This document shows positions 18,278-30,725 of a stretch of DNA of 64,000 bases, piece after piece (the first letter of the stretch is position 1; every line of letters starts with the position of its first letter). Source of the stretch: Lujinxingia sediminis (GTDB lineage Bacteria; Myxococcota_A; Bradymonadia; Bradymonadales; Bradymonadaceae); NCBI RefSeq assembly GCF_004005565.1, contig NZ_SADD01000001.1, positions 1 to 64,000 of the forward strand, given 5' to 3'. The notes below the pieces were generated by a model. It did not search any database, was not told the origin of the DNA, and saw only the letters and a list, made by a program, of their open reading frames with translations. A program made the position numbers and the translations under genes.

Positions 18278-18304
18278 GCAGGAAAGTGTAATGATTTCAG
18301 TGGC

Positions 18305-19672
<1,368 letters not shown>

Positions 19673-19746
19673 GGGCGAGGCTCGGTGGGCGTTGGAGTCG
19701 TTGGGTGAGATGTGGCTGAAACGATAGGGCTGGCATGGCGAGACGG

Positions 19747-21162
19747 TCAATCCCCGGCCGGCTGAAGTCGAAGTTGGAAGTGGGCACCGCTGATGTGGCC
19801 GTCCAGCAGGCGTTGGCCCAGGGTTAATGTGCCACCGACGCGCTCAGCCAGACGCAGCGCGATAGCAAGCCCCAGCCCCGTGCCCTCGCCGGGCTCTCGG
19901 GTGGAGAAGAAGGGCTCAAAGATGCGCTCGCGAAGTTCTGGCGGGATGCCCGGGCCGTTGTCGAGGATATCGATGCACAGTGCGTCGTCGGTGTGGTGAA
20001 GCTCGACCTGAAGGTGAGGCTCGGCGATGTCGGCCTGGCGCATGGCATCAAGGGCGTTGAGGAGCAGGTTAACTACGATCTGGCTGAGCTCCCCGGGGAC
20101 GGCGTAGGCCGGTCGAAGCGGGTCGGGCGCGTGCAGCTTGAGTGTGCAGTGACGGCCGCCGCGGCTTAGGCGTGCGAGCTCAAGCGCCTCCTCGATGATC
20201 GGTCGAAGCGCCACGGCCTCGGGTTCGGCGTGAGGGTCGGGGCGGCTGTAGTCGAGGAGCTGGCGGATGATCCCGCGCATACGCGAGAGCTGGGATTGGG
20301 TGCGCGCGACGACCTCGGCGGCGCTTTCCTCGTCGAGGTCGCGATCGCCCAGAAGATCGACATAGCCCATCACCGCGGCCAGCGGGTTGCCGATCTCGTG
20401 CGCCACACCGGCGGCAAGCTGGCCGATACCGGCGAGCTTCTCGGAGCGGATAAGGGAGCTCTGGGTCTGGCGAAGTTCGAGGTGAGCGCGCTCCAGCGCA
20501 TCAACGCGCTCCTGGAGTTCGGCGCGCTGGGCGTCAAGTGTTTGCAGCATCTGATTGAAACTTCGACCGACCTCCCCGAACTCATTGCGAGGCAGCACTT
20601 TGATAGGGCTCGCCAGATCGCCGCCGGCGGCCCGCCGCGTCGCCACGCCAATGGCGCGCAAGGGGCGCATCACCACAAAGGAAAAGAAGGCATAGCCGAC
20701 CAGCATGGTAAAAAGCAGCGTCAGCCCCAGGTAGAGGAGCAGGGCGCGCTGGCCGGCGTCGGCGCGCGCCTGTGCCTCGGTGGTATCGAGCACCACCCAC
20801 ACGCCCGATACTTCGGCAAAGAGCGCCGGACGTCCGGCGTAACGCCCGAAGCTCGGGGTGGTTGTCGGAGCCCCGTCGGGGGCGACATCACCGGCGAAGA
20901 GCACGTCGGATTGGTTGCCAAGCGCGACCAGGGCGGGCGTACGCTCACGTGGCGCGATCTGCGAGAGGGTGCGGGCGTGGCGGGTGGCCTCGGCGATGAG
21001 CTGTTGGCGAGCCGCCGTGGTGTGCAGCTGCTCCACGCCCACAGCCACCAGCGCCAGAGTTGCAACCAACACAGCAAGAAGCCCGAGGGAGAGGCGCGCT
21101 CGAAGCCCCCCCCAACGTCGCGCCTCACCGCGTCTGGTATGGCTGGATGGTGCGGGCAGCAT
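19747..21162 (-). CDS. NtrB-type membrane sensor histidine kinase
   Basis: 471 residues. Two transmembrane segments (about 22-44 and 141-165) enclose a periplasmic domain of about 95 residues. A HAMP region follows (about 165-220), then a coiled coil, HisKA with the phospho-accepting H255 in GVAHEIGNPLAAV, and HATPase with NALDAM, DNGPGIPPE and GTGLGLAIA. The gene precedes its cognate sigma-54 regulator by about 75 bases and is probably co-transcribed with it. Upstream, separated by four bases, is the prepilin peptidase gene on the same strand, suggesting a pilD-pilS-pilR-like block; unlike PilS of Pseudomonas it has two rather than six membrane helices. Confidence 0.92.
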   Translation of the reverse strand: MLPAPSSHTRRGEARRWGGLRARLSLGLLAVLVATLALVAVGVEQLHTTAARQQLIAEATRHARTLSQIAPRERTPALVALGNQSDVLFAGDVAPDGAPTTTPSFGRYAGRPALFAEVSGVWVVLDTTEAQARADAGQRALLLYLGLTLLFTMLVGYAFFSFVVMRPLRAIGVATRRAAGGDLASPIKVLPRNEFGEVGRSFNQMLQTLDAQRAELQERVDALERAHLELRQTQSSLIRSEKLAGIGQLAAGVAHEIGNPLAAVMGYVDLLGDRDLDEESAAEVVARTQSQLSRMRGIIRQLLDYSRPDPHAEPEAVALRPIIEEALELARLSRGGRHCTLKLHAPDPLRPAYAVPGELSQIVVNLLLNALDAMRQADIAEPHLQVELHHTDDALCIDILDNGPGIPPELRERIFEPFFSTREPGEGTGLGLAIALRLAERVGGTLTLGQRLLDGHISGAHFQLRLQPAGD

Positions 21163-21166
21163 CGTC

Positions 21167-22252
21167 TCAGAGCCCGTAGTAGAGGTAGCTCATTGAGAGG
21201 TACATCGGGATGAACTCCCCGAAGAAGAAAAACTCCAGTCCGGCCAGCACAATGAAGGGACCGAAGGGCACGGCAAGTCCGCCTCCTTCCTCATTGTCCG
21301 GGGCATCGGCCTGGGGAGCATCGTCGGCGGGGGAGGGCGCAGCAGTCTCATCGGCGAGGCCGGCGCCGGCCGCTTCGCGAGCACGACGGGCGACCTCGCG
21401 AGGATCATCTTCGGCGAGGATCTCGCGGGAGTCGCGCACAAACCCCGCGCCCAGAAGGGTGCCGAGGCCGGCGGCGATCAAGCCCTGCACGCTGGCTGCA
21501 AAGAAGATGAAAATCAGCGCCGGCCAGCCCAGCCAGGCACCCATCAGTGCCATCAGCGTTAAATCCCCCCCGCCGATGCCCTCCACCCCGCGGGCGGCGA
21601 AGTAGAGGTAGAAGATCGCCAGCACCACCACCGCGCCCACCACCGCGCCGATAAGACTCATCGAGAGGGTCACCGGCGGGAAAAAGCTCGTCATCGAGCC
21701 CGGGCTCATCACCTTTTCGCTGTTGAGAAGCAGCGTCGCAACGATGCCGATCGCGATGGTAGGAAGCGTAAATTCATGCGGGATCAGGTAGTGATCCAGG
21801 TCCACAAAGGTGATCACCACCAGCATCGCGATGAAGATAAAGTAGAGCCCAAACGCAATCCCCATCGAGCTCCAGGGGAGCTGCTCCAGGCTGGCCACCG
21901 GGGGCGGAAAGCCTGCTCGCCAGGGTTCGCCCAGCATCGCCACATGCCGCCACGAGACTTTCAGCCATAGTCCGGCCGAGAGCACGCCCATCAAAAGCTC
22001 GACCAGCGCGTAGCGCGCCGGGATATGCACCTTACAGCGGCGGCAACGGGCCCTTAATATGAGCCACGAGAGGATGGGGATGTTGTCGTACCAGGCGATC
22101 GGCGTCTCGCAATGCGGACATCGGCTGCCCGGACGCACCACCGAAAGTCCCGCCGGGACGCGGTAGATCACCACGTTGAGAAAACTCCCCACCACCGCGC
22201 CCAGCATAAAGGCGAAGGCTGTGAGCAGGTAAAAGAAGACGTCGACGGACAT
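21167..22252 (-). CDS. pilD: prepilin peptidase (A24 family)
   Basis: 361 residues. The inner-membrane aspartic protease cleaves and N-methylates type IV prepilins and type II pseudopilins. Seen: GSFLNVVIYRVP near the N-terminus; zinc-type cysteine pairs CPHC (45-48) and CRRC (70-73) of the cytoplasmic methyltransferase-associated domain; the aspartates of FVDLDHYLIP (151/153); and GIGGGDLTLMALMGAWLGW, the GxGD motif. An unusual hydrophilic, Ala/Asp/Glu-rich insertion of about 60 residues (about 276-335) lies between the last two membrane spans, lengthening the protein beyond the family norm of about 290. Neighbours encode the sensor pair discussed at 18305-21162. Confidence 0.93.
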   Translation of the reverse strand: MSVDVFFYLLTAFAFMLGAVVGSFLNVVIYRVPAGLSVVRPGSRCPHCETPIAWYDNIPILSWLILRARCRRCKVHIPARYALVELLMGVLSAGLWLKVSWRHVAMLGEPWRAGFPPPVASLEQLPWSSMGIAFGLYFIFIAMLVVITFVDLDHYLIPHEFTLPTIAIGIVATLLLNSEKVMSPGSMTSFFPPVTLSMSLIGAVVGAVVVLAIFYLYFAARGVEGIGGGDLTLMALMGAWLGWPALIFIFFAASVQGLIAAGLGTLLGAGFVRDSREILAEDDPREVARRAREAAGAGLADETAAPSPADDAPQADAPDNEEGGGLAVPFGPFIVLAGLEFFFFGEFIPMYLSMSYLYYGL

Positions 22253-22298
22253 GCAGACTCAGGTCGAAAGAGGAGCTGAAATCACCGCCGCGTGCCTA

Positions 22299-22859
22299 TC
22301 AGCGCGGCGTCTCGACGCTATCACGCGCGCGTTTCTCCCGGTAGCCTCGCCCGAAGTAGAGGAGGTGCGCGACCAGCAGCGCCAGGCTCAGCAGGGTGGC
22401 CAGCGCGGCGAGTCCGGGGAGCAGCAGTGCGCCGCGCTCGACGAGGACGCCGTCGACCGGTACGCGCATCGGTGCGGCTCGGGTGGCGCTCACCCAGATG
22501 AGCATCGCGCCGACCAGCGCCGACATTCCGACGGCCAGAACCTTTATCAGCCGGCGACGGTAGCGATAGGCCACGCCGTAGACCCAGTACCAGCAGAAGA
22601 GCACGCCCCAGCCGACAAAGACCATCAGCGGGTGCCACTCGCCACGCTGCCAGGCAAAGAGTGAGGCCAGCGCCGCGCCCACCCACACCAGGAGATAGCC
22701 CGGGTAGAGCACCCGTGAGGCCTCCACGCGGCCCGGAAGCAGTCGCACCGCCGGCGTGGCCGCTCCGCTGCGCTCGCCAAGGACGACCGGGGCTGCTTCG
22801 GTGGAGCGCGCCTGGGAAGGCGCGTCGTTGGACCTGGAGTCAGGAGCGCGCGAGCTCAT
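22299..22859 (-). CDS. four-helix membrane protein of unknown function
   Basis: 186 residues from ATG 22859, with GCAGGA eight bases upstream; a TTG at 22874 would add five residues. A disordered, Ser/Ala-rich first 50 residues is followed by four hydrophobic spans (about 55-175), with a basic YRYRRRLIK loop between helices 2 and 3. I do not recognise the family. It is 46 bases upstream of pilD in the same direction, so probably shares its transcript. Confidence 0.7.
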   Translation of the reverse strand: MSSRAPDSRSNDAPSQARSTEAAPVVLGERSGAATPAVRLLPGRVEASRVLYPGYLLVWVGAALASLFAWQRGEWHPLMVFVGWGVLFCWYWVYGVAYRYRRRLIKVLAVGMSALVGAMLIWVSATRAAPMRVPVDGVLVERGALLLPGLAALATLLSLALLVAHLLYFGRGYREKRARDSVETPR

Positions 22860-22995
22860 CGGTGGTTCCTGCAAGAAGATGTGTCGGCGTCGAGGTGGGC
22901 TTGAGGGGCCGGCTCAGTAGCATGCTCGATCGCTTTGAGGCAACGCCGCGGTGCGAGACGGGCATTCCCCGACAGCTGCCCCGGTAGCGGCGAGT

Positions 22996-23023
22996 TTGAC
23001 GCATAAAATAGCGCTGTGATAGC
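22996..23023 (+). promoter_or_regulatory. possible sigma-70-type promoter
   Basis: TTGACG at 22996-23001, 16-base spacer, then GATAGC at 23018-23023 preceded by TGT, reminiscent of an extended -10. It would drive the REC-GAF-HD-GYP gene with a short leader. No experimental basis. Confidence 0.3.
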
Positions 23024-23067
23024 TCTTTGAAGTTCGCAAGGTGGAGTCTCAACCCAGGTCAAACACG

Positions 23068-24642
23068 ATGGTGCGCGACGAAGTTCCCTCCGGGGAGATC
23101 AGGCCGGTTCGAGTACTGGTGGTCGACGATGAGTCGACCATCCGCGACGTGCTCGTCGACTTTCTGGGGATGGAGGGCTACGACGTGCTCGCCGTGCCCA
23201 CCGCCGAGAAAGCGCTGATCGCTCTTAACGAGCGCCCGTTTGATGTGGCTCTCATCGATCTGCAGATGCCCGGGATGAACGGCATCGAGCTCATGGAACA
23301 GGTCTGCCGCAACCACCCCTGGGCGCTTCCGCTGATGATGACCGGCTACGGCACCGTGGAGACCGCGATCGCCGCGATGAAGGTCGGTGCCTACGACTAC
23401 CTGCTTAAGCCTTTTAAGGTCGATGATGTCATCCGCGTGATTGAGCGCGGCCTGGAGAAAAAGCGTCTGGAGCGCGAAAACGTGCGCCTCAAAGAGCTTG
23501 TCGATCTCTACGACGTCACCGAGCAGCTGGGAAAGAGCCTGGCCGAGGCTCACGTCCACGACCTTCTGGTGGAGACCATCGGCGTTCAGGCCGAGGCCGA
23601 CGTGGTGGGGTTGTGGCGACCGAACGCTCCGGGGAGCGAGCTTCTGGAAGAGGGCGCGCGCTGGCTCGATGCGTCGAATAGCGCGCCGGGGTTAGCGTTT
23701 CTGGCCGGCCTCACACCGGAGGTTATCACCGGGCTGTGCTCCACGACGAGCGCGCGGGTACTGCACGGTGACGCGATCGCCGGGCTCGGGTTGAGCACGC
23801 GTCCCCTGCCGCGCTCGATCTTCTGTGCGCCGCTCTGCGCCAATGATCAACTTCTGGGGATCTTGATCGCCGCGCGCTTTGAGCCGCGCCCCGCCTTCCG
23901 CGAGAGCAAACGTAAACTTCTGGCGATCATGGTCGGGCGCGCCGCCGCGGCGATGGATAACGCGCGCCTCTACGGCGACCTGCAGCAGACCTTCAAGCAG
24001 ACCATTCAGGCGCTGGCCAACATCCTCGAAGATCGCGATCCCTACACCCGCGGCCACTCCGAGCGGGTCAGCCGTTATGCGCGCCAGATCGCAGTCGGTC
24101 TGGGGCTGGAACCCGATGAGGTCGAGCGCATCGCCGACAGTGCCCTGATGCACGACATCGGCAAGCTGGGCATCCGCTTTGAAGAGCTCAACAAAGCCGA
24201 TCCCCTCACCGAGTCGGAGTATGAGATGTTCAAGAGCCACACCACGCGTGGAAAGTGGATCTTGCAGCCGATTCGTTTTCTGCACCCGCTCATCCCCGGG
24301 GTCTATCACCACCACGAGCGCTGGGATGGCCGCGGCTACCCGGTGGGATTGAGTGGAGAGGAGATCCCCCTGATGGCGCGTATCCTGGCGGTAGCAGACA
24401 CCTATGATGCGATGACCTCGCACCGCGCCTACCGCCGGGCGTTGCCCCACGAGGTGGCGATGCAGGAGATCGAGAGCTGCTCCGGCTCGCAGTTCGATCC
24501 GGCAATCGTCGAGGTGTTCGTGCGCGAGATGAGTCGGCATCGCCGTGACCAGAGCTCCAAGGCTGAGCGCTGGCGCGCGCTGCTGGACCCGGCTGATGAG
24601 GAGCCCGGCCCCGATAAGCCGGGCTCGTCGGCGACCGGTTGA
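23068..24642 (+). CDS. REC-GAF-HD-GYP response regulator (c-di-GMP phosphodiesterase type)
   Basis: 524 residues from ATG 23068; an in-frame GTG at 23041 is possible. Receiver domain with phospho-acceptor D64 in LIDLQMP and the KPF lysine; a GAF-like domain at about 150-310; then HD-GYP with EDRDPYTRGHSERVSRYA, HDIGKLGI, and the diagnostic HHHERWDGRGYP. HD-GYP enzymes hydrolyse cyclic di-GMP to GMP, and the visible HD metal ligands are intact, so catalytic activity is plausible. It sits alone between a possible promoter and a bidirectional terminator, so its sensor kinase is elsewhere. Confidence 0.93.
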   Translation: MVRDEVPSGEIRPVRVLVVDDESTIRDVLVDFLGMEGYDVLAVPTAEKALIALNERPFDVALIDLQMPGMNGIELMEQVCRNHPWALPLMMTGYGTVETAIAAMKVGAYDYLLKPFKVDDVIRVIERGLEKKRLERENVRLKELVDLYDVTEQLGKSLAEAHVHDLLVETIGVQAEADVVGLWRPNAPGSELLEEGARWLDASNSAPGLAFLAGLTPEVITGLCSTTSARVLHGDAIAGLGLSTRPLPRSIFCAPLCANDQLLGILIAARFEPRPAFRESKRKLLAIMVGRAAAAMDNARLYGDLQQTFKQTIQALANILEDRDPYTRGHSERVSRYARQIAVGLGLEPDEVERIADSALMHDIGKLGIRFEELNKADPLTESEYEMFKSHTTRGKWILQPIRFLHPLIPGVYHHHERWDGRGYPVGLSGEEIPLMARILAVADTYDAMTSHRAYRRALPHEVAMQEIESCSGSQFDPAIVEVFVREMSRHRRDQSSKAERWRALLDPADEEPGPDKPGSSATG

Positions 24643-24675
24643 GAGCGCGGACACCAACGGGCTCACCCAGACATG

Positions 24676-24710
24676 AAAAAACCTCCCGGAGTCATCCCGG
24701 GAGGTTTTTT
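24676..24710. terminator. bidirectional rho-independent terminator
   Basis: AAAAAACCTCCCGG, loop AGTCAT, CCGGGAGGTTTTTT. Placed between the convergent HD-GYP and sigma-factor genes and symmetric, so it serves both. Confidence 0.9.
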
Positions 24711-24756
24711 CGTGGGCCCGGCGTGGGGACGGGCCCACGGGCGATCGAGGCGATGG

Positions 24757-25464
24757 TCAGGAGGCAGCTTCCACCGCGTCGTCGTCACGCTCTTCTTTGA
24801 TGGCGTTGAGCTTCTCGCGTCGCACCGAGCGACGGGTGCGGTTGGACTCCTCATGAAGGAAGGGCTCCATATCGCGGATGATGCCCCGCTCATAGGCCGT
24901 CTCCACCAGCAGCTCGCGCATCATTTTGCGTCCGCGGAAGAGCCGGCTCATCACCGTACCCACCGGGCAGTCCAGAATGTGGGCGATTTCCTTGTAGGAG
25001 AAGTCGTTGAGGTCAGCGAGCACCACCACGGTGCGGAACTCGTCGCTGAGCTGCTCCAGGGCGTCCTGCAACTCGCTGGTAAAGCTCTTCTGAACCGACT
25101 CGCGCTCCGGGCTGTTGTAGAACTCGGTACGCTCGCGATCGAAGAAGTTCTCTTCGATGGGGCGAAGATCATCGGCGTTGAGGATCTCACGCTCTTTCTT
25201 CTTACGGCGGTACTTGTTGATGAAGGTGTTGGTGAGGATCGTAAAGAGCCAGGCGCGGCAGTTCGTGCCCTGCTCGAAGCGATGCCAGTTGGTGTAGGCC
25301 TTGATGAAGGTCTCCTGGACGAGATCCTCGGCGTCTTTCTCGTTTTTGGTATAGCGCAACGCCGTGGCGTAGAGCTCATCGAGGTGGGTGAGGGCCGTCT
25401 CCTCGAACCCCTCGTTTTTGGGGGAGTCGGAGTCGGAGCGATTGAATTCGTTGAGCTTGAGCAT
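24757..25464 (-). CDS. ECF RNA polymerase sigma factor
   Basis: 235 residues with AAGGAG before the start. Region 2 (about 25-95) includes [29 protein letters not shown] and [25 protein letters not shown]. Region 4 (about 130-190) includes [52 protein letters not shown] with the helix-turn-helix. A basic, charged tail of about 45 residues follows region 4, which many ECFs lack. No anti-sigma gene is adjacent. A promoter-like site matching ECF consensus lies about 88 bases upstream (see 25552-25577), suggesting autoregulation. Confidence 0.95.
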   Translation of the reverse strand: MLKLNEFNRSDSDSPKNEGFEETALTHLDELYATALRYTKNEKDAEDLVQETFIKAYTNWHRFEQGTNCRAWLFTILTNTFINKYRRKKKEREILNADDLRPIEENFFDRERTEFYNSPERESVQKSFTSELQDALEQLSDEFRTVVVLADLNDFSYKEIAHILDCPVGTVMSRLFRGRKMMRELLVETAYERGIIRDMEPFLHEESNRTRRSVRREKLNAIKEERDDDAVEAAS

Positions 25465-25851
25465 GGGGGGACTCCTTTCGTTTTTATCGCAACTCGCCGC
25501 TCCGGCCTTCGAGGGGAGGGGAGAGAGGGATCACGCGGTGTTCATGGTTAAGACGCCGGCCGGGGGGCGGAGGTTTCAAAAAAGTTTGCGCCAGGGTTAA
25601 AAAGTTCCGCTCTCACTAAACTTCAGCGTTTGCGGCAGACGCGCCGACACACCCGAAGCGATGTCTTGCCTGGCAAGCTAAGCACTGCCTTCACAGAGAC
25701 CACCTCACCGGTGCCAGGCTCTGGGCGGACTCCCTTGTGAGATCGCCCCCTCCTTGGTAGGGTTCCGCGGCTTTACGCCCCGCTTGAGCGCCCGCTCATA
25801 CCGGGAGCCTCTCAATCGTATGAAACGACCCGCTTTGGTGAAGGGAACGCG
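25465..25851. other. divergent promoter region between sigma factor and gyrA
   Basis: About 390 bases, no gene. Contains the ECF-type promoter for the sigma gene and the leader of gyrA, with AAGGGA at 25841-25846 as the gyrA ribosome-binding site. No clear sigma-70 promoter for gyrA was identified by eye. Confidence 0.6.
25552..25577 (-). promoter_or_regulatory. probable ECF-type promoter of the sigma gene
   Basis: Read on the minus strand: GAAACC, 16 bases, CGTC. This matches the common ECF pattern of an AAC-containing -35 and a CGTC -10 at 16-17 bases. The predicted start site would leave a leader of about 80 bases before the sigma-factor ATG. Confidence 0.55.
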
Positions 25852-28422
<2,571 letters not shown>

Positions 28423-28540
28423 TCTGAGGCGGTTGACGCCCGTCAATTCCCTGTGTTACAGGGTGCGCGCCGCTGCTCGGGGAGGCGCTTGCAGACACGG
28501 TCTGCGGGCATTTTCCAGAGCACGGCGCGAGGTGATTTAG

Positions 28541-28795
28541 ATGGCCTCTCCACCAGAAGACGAGTCGCGTCACTCCACCCGCAATCCCTGGCTTGTGGCA
28601 GGCGCGATCGGAGCCCTGGGCTTTGAGTTTGTAGGACTTGTACTCGGCGGTGCATTTATCGGCACCCGACTCGATGCCCACTTTGAAACGGCCCCGGTGT
28701 TGCTTCTGGTGTCCATGGCGGTGGCGATGCTCAGCGCCGGGTGGCATGTCTGGAAGATCTCGCAACGGTTTTTGAAAACACAAGGTGAAGACTGA
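28541..28795 (+). CDS. atpZ: AtpZ/AtpI-type F0 assembly membrane protein
   Basis: 84 residues with two hydrophobic segments (about 17-40 and 50-70): NPWLVAGAIGALGFEFVGLVLGGAFIGTRLDAHFETAPVLLLVSMAVAM. The G-x-x-x-G pattern followed by a short loop with D and a second helix is typical of AtpZ/small AtpI proteins that precede F0 genes and aid c-ring assembly or Mg transport. Start overlaps: its TGA and the next ATG share one base (28795). First gene of the F0 block. Confidence 0.75.
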   Translation: MASPPEDESRHSTRNPWLVAGAIGALGFEFVGLVLGGAFIGTRLDAHFETAPVLLLVSMAVAMLSAGWHVWKISQRFLKTQGED

Positions 28796-29211
28796 TGGCC
28801 AGGCTCGACCGAAGCTTCGTCAACGGGGTTTTCTGGCGCATGTTGGCGCTGGGAGCACTGCTGGCGCTGATGACGGGCCAGGTAGTCTCCCTGCGATTCG
28901 GCTACTCCATGGCTCTGGGCACGCTCTTTGCGGCGCTCAGCCTCCGTGCGACAGCTTTTCTCGTCAGGAAGATGTTTAATGGCGCCGTCAACGGCAATCC
29001 CGCAGCAAGGGGAGGCGCTGTTGTTCTGGTGTTTAAGCTGGCAGCAAACTGCGTTGCCATCTGGTTTTGCCTTTCGACCCTGGGTGCCCACGCCGTAGGC
29101 TTTATCCTCGGCTACAAAGTGTTGTTACTCGCGCTGGGCTGGCAGACTGTTTCCACTCGTAAGAGTCGCCAGCACGTTGAGGACAACGCCGCTGACAACG
29201 AGAGCACGTAG
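28795..29211 (+). CDS. atpI: ATP synthase subunit I-like membrane protein
   Basis: 138 residues, four hydrophobic spans and a polar C-terminal tail (about 115-138). Includes RFGYSMALGTLFAALSLRATAFLVRKMF and a long central AGGAVVLVFKLAANCVAIWF span. Position directly before atpB and size agree with AtpI (ATP synthase protein I) rather than with a synthase core subunit. It overlaps atpZ by one base and precedes atpB by three, so they form one operon. Sequence identity in this family is low, so assignment rests on position and topology. Confidence 0.7.
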   Translation: MARLDRSFVNGVFWRMLALGALLALMTGQVVSLRFGYSMALGTLFAALSLRATAFLVRKMFNGAVNGNPAARGGAVVLVFKLAANCVAIWFCLSTLGAHAVGFILGYKVLLLALGWQTVSTRKSRQHVEDNAADNEST

Positions 29212-29214
29212 TTC

Positions 29215-29994
29215 ATGGCTGATTATACGTTTTTAGACCTCATTCCCGCGTTTGCCGAACAAGAACACGGAGAGGGATGGAATCACATCTTCGGCGACCC
29301 TGTGCTGAATCCCTCGGCCGCGGTCGGTATCACTCACGTGGTGTTCACCGGTGTACTGGTGCTGCTGATTACGGTGCTCGCACTTGTCGCCAGTCGCAGG
29401 TACCGAAAGCGCGACGAAGCCCTGATCCCTGTGGGTAAATTCTCGGTGGCCGGATTCTTCGAGGTGCTCTTCGAAGCGGTGATGGGCATGATGAGCGACC
29501 TGATGGGCGAGAAGGCTGCTAAGAAGTTCTTCCCGCTGATCGCGTCGCTGGCGGTCTTTATTTACCTGGGCAACCTGATGGGGCTGGTCGTGGGCTTTGC
29601 GCCGCCGACTTCAAACCTCAATACGGGGCTGGCCTGCGCGATTGTCGTCTTCCTGGTTTACAACGTCTCCGGTTTCATGGAGCAGGGATTCGGCTATATC
29701 AAACATTTCATGGGGCCGATTCTCTTGCTGGCTCCCCTGATCTTTATCATCGAATTGGTGGGACACGCCTTCCGCCCGGTCAGTCTTGCAGTGCGACTTA
29801 CCGGTAATATGACCGGGGACCACATGGTCCTGGGCGTGTTTGGGGACCTGGCCGCCGGGATCTTCGGAATTCCTCTTCTGATCCCGGTACCGTTCCTCTT
29901 CCTGGGCTTGCTGGTTTGCACCATTCAGGCGTTGGTCTTCAGCCTGTTGTCCAGCATCTACATCGCCCTTGCCATTGAGCACGAAGACCATTAA
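29215..29994 (+). CDS. atpB: F0F1 ATP synthase subunit a
   Basis: 259 residues, five to six membrane helices. The fifth holds the proton/sodium half-channel segment SLAVRLTGNMTGDHMVL with the essential arginine at residue 194, and the last contains IQALVFSLLSSIYIALAIEHE. Subunit a forms the ion path against the c-ring. GHAFRPVSLAVRLTGNM is close to the consensus for this family. Follows atpI by three bases and precedes atpE. Confidence 0.97.
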   Translation: MADYTFLDLIPAFAEQEHGEGWNHIFGDPVLNPSAAVGITHVVFTGVLVLLITVLALVASRRYRKRDEALIPVGKFSVAGFFEVLFEAVMGMMSDLMGEKAAKKFFPLIASLAVFIYLGNLMGLVVGFAPPTSNLNTGLACAIVVFLVYNVSGFMEQGFGYIKHFMGPILLLAPLIFIIELVGHAFRPVSLAVRLTGNMTGDHMVLGVFGDLAAGIFGIPLLIPVPFLFLGLLVCTIQALVFSLLSSIYIALAIEHEDH

Positions 29995-30040
29995 ACGACT
30001 CGCCAGAAAGGTTGTTGGCCTAGACGGCTTTCATCAGGGC

Positions 30041-30058
30041 GTATCAACATATTGATAC
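30041..30058. promoter_or_regulatory. inverted repeat between atpB and atpE
   Basis: GTATCAA, four bases, TTGATAC: a perfect 7-bp inverted repeat 62 bases before the atpE start. Could be an operator or an mRNA hairpin influencing atpE expression. There is no T-run, so it is not a terminator. Confidence 0.45.
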
Positions 30059-30120
30059 CCGTCACAATGGCGCACGCCGCAACTTGTATCGGCGTCGCGC
30101 GAGCTAGGAGGACGCAGTCC

Positions 30121-30474
30121 ATGCTGAAGAAAAGCACGATCACGTTTTTGAGCACGTTCGCAATTGTCGCACTCTGGAGCACCTCGGCGTTTGCCCAGGG
30201 TACCGCTGCTGCGGCCGATAACGTCTTCACGACCTACGCATGGTTGGGCGCCGCTTCGGCCTTCGGCGTGAGTCTTGCCGCGCTGGGTGGTTCGCTGGGT
30301 CAGGGTCGCGCTGCTGCCGCCGCCCTGGAAGGTATCGCTCGCAACCCGGGCGCCGCCGGTAAGCTCTTCACTCCGCTGATTCTGGGTCTGGCCCTGATCG
30401 AGTCGCTCGTGATCTACGCGTTCGTTATCTCGATTCTGATGGTCCTTAACATCGACATCACCGCGGCGCTCTAA
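30121..30474 (+). CDS. atpE: F0F1 ATP synthase subunit c with cleavable leader
   Basis: 117 residues from ATG 30121 with AGGAGGA upstream (an earlier in-frame start at 30052 lacks one). A signal-like leader (1-26, ending AFA) precedes two helices. The first is glycine/alanine rich with [18 protein letters not shown]; the second has the ion-carrying E94 in [14 protein letters not shown]61, E94, S95 and Y99 fall at the spacing of Q32, E65, S66 and Y70 of the sodium-binding Ilyobacter c-ring, but T67 is replaced by leucine. No atpF/atpH/atpA-C follow; a terminator does. Confidence 0.95.
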   Translation: MLKKSTITFLSTFAIVALWSTSAFAQGTAAAADNVFTTYAWLGAASAFGVSLAALGGSLGQGRAAAAALEGIARNPGAAGKLFTPLILGLALIESLVIYAFVISILMVLNIDITAAL

Positions 30475-30497
30475 GTCGCAGGTTGACGATGTGAAAA

Positions 30498-30523
30498 AGC
30501 CCGGCTTCGGCCGGGCTTTTTTG
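30498..30523 (+). terminator. rho-independent terminator after atpE
   Basis: AGCCCGGC, TTCG loop, GCCGGGCT, then T-run. Ends the F0 operon, confirming that F1 genes are not downstream. Confidence 0.92.
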
Positions 30524-30725
30524 TGCTCTGGGGGCTAAAAAAAGCGCCCGGCCTCCTTCTTGCGTGGGGTGGGTGCGTGTGGTCTAATGCGGCCCCTTGA
30601 GGAGGGCGGCTGCGCCTGCCCTCGGCGCGAATGCAGCGACTGCGCTTCAGGCCCTGAAGCCATCGAGGCCTTGGGCGTGCGCTGTTTTCCTCGCTTGATC
30701 CATCCCATCCGGAGCAGACCACGGA

